Of a DNA stretch of 6,617 nt, positions 6,395 to 6,617 are shown piece after piece. Position numbers and translations under genes: made by a program. The notes under the pieces were generated by a model. The model was not told the origin of the DNA. It made no database searches and saw nothing but the letters and a program-made list of their open reading frames with translations. The DNA comes from Spirosoma sp. (GTDB taxonomy: Bacteria > Bacteroidota > Bacteroidia > Cytophagales > Spirosomataceae): positions 1 through 6,617 of the forward strand of contig JAQBNX010000672.1 of assembly GCA_028288385.1 (NCBI GenBank), in the 5' to 3' direction. Position 1 is the stretch's first letter; each line of letters opens with the position of its first letter.

Positions 6395-6617
6395 GGCTTA
6401 CTCTTGTTTCTCCGTCAATCTGTTTAATAGCAAGCTAAGCGGGAACAGGGACTTTTGTGGTCAGCATGAAGCGTAGGGCGCAATACGGGTCACCATCAGG
6501 TGATTCGTATCGGCAGGGTCTCCCAGATCTGATGAATTAGCACTCGACACGCTGAGCAACATCGACGGGTGTTATTGGTGCGGAGCAGGTAGCATAAAAG
6601 AGCAGGCCAGCTAGTAA
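6395..6617. other. Edge region upstream of the ceramidase-like gene, no confident gene
   Basis: About 220 bases with no recognised gene. On the minus strand a frame is open from the window edge to a stop at 6537; it reads LLAGLLFYATCSAPITPVD and a few more residues, a hydrophobic run ending in cysteine that resembles a lipoprotein signal peptide. A second frame starts with an ATG at 6562 and runs 33 codons to a stop at 6461. These could be the remains or the end of a gene lying to the right, or chance. A small inverted repeat TCACC/GGTGA with an ATCA loop lies at 6490-6503. No TAnnTTTG box was found for the ceramidase-like gene. Confidence 0.4.

Overview
The window looks like chromosome of a Bacteroidota bacterium, probably a member of the Cytophagales (Spirosoma-like). 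This rests on three things: the protein types (a NamZ/DUF1343 hydrolase with a signal peptide, a GT4-GmhB-GT9 heptose/LPS cluster, Bacteroidota-style GuaA), a TAnnTTTG box upstream of guaA, and weak or absent Shine-Dalgarno sequences at most starts. The genus is an inference; no rRNA or marker gene is present to fix it. No phage, insertion sequence, CRISPR, rRNA or tRNA gene was recognised.

All six recognised genes lie on the minus strand, so the window reads from right to left in transcription order. (1) 6395-6617: an edge region with no confident gene. (2) 5525-6340: a multi-span membrane protein of the alkaline ceramidase (CREST) type. (3) 4219-5415: an exported NamZ-type exo-N-acetylmuramidase. 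(4) 2600-4132: guaA, GMP synthase, with a TAnnTTTG box just upstream and a 13-bp perfect hairpin just downstream. (5) 2176-2599: 424 bases without a recognisable gene, probably the 3' end of the guaA transcript plus the leader of the next operon. (6) 835-2175, 260-838 and 1-270: a tightly overlapping operon of a GT4 glycosyltransferase, a GmhB-like heptose-bisphosphate phosphatase and the start of a GT9 (heptosyltransferase-family) glycosyltransferase that runs off the left edge.

The left-hand operon is a cell-surface glycan unit. GmhB-like phosphatases act in nucleotide-heptose synthesis, GT9 enzymes add heptose-type sugars to LPS core, and the GT4 enzyme would add another sugar. The overlaps of 4 and 11 bases imply translational coupling. 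guaA is housekeeping. The NamZ and ceramidase-like genes share an envelope theme (peptidoglycan and lipid turnover) but nothing in the sequence shows that they work together.

Most of the window is ordinary. The item most worth a second look is the ceramidase-like membrane protein: it keeps the full zinc-site pattern of human ACER3 with the same spacing, but carries an extra N-terminal membrane segment, may have a non-ATG start, and sits in more AT-rich DNA than its neighbours. Second are the inverted repeats in the 424-base gap.
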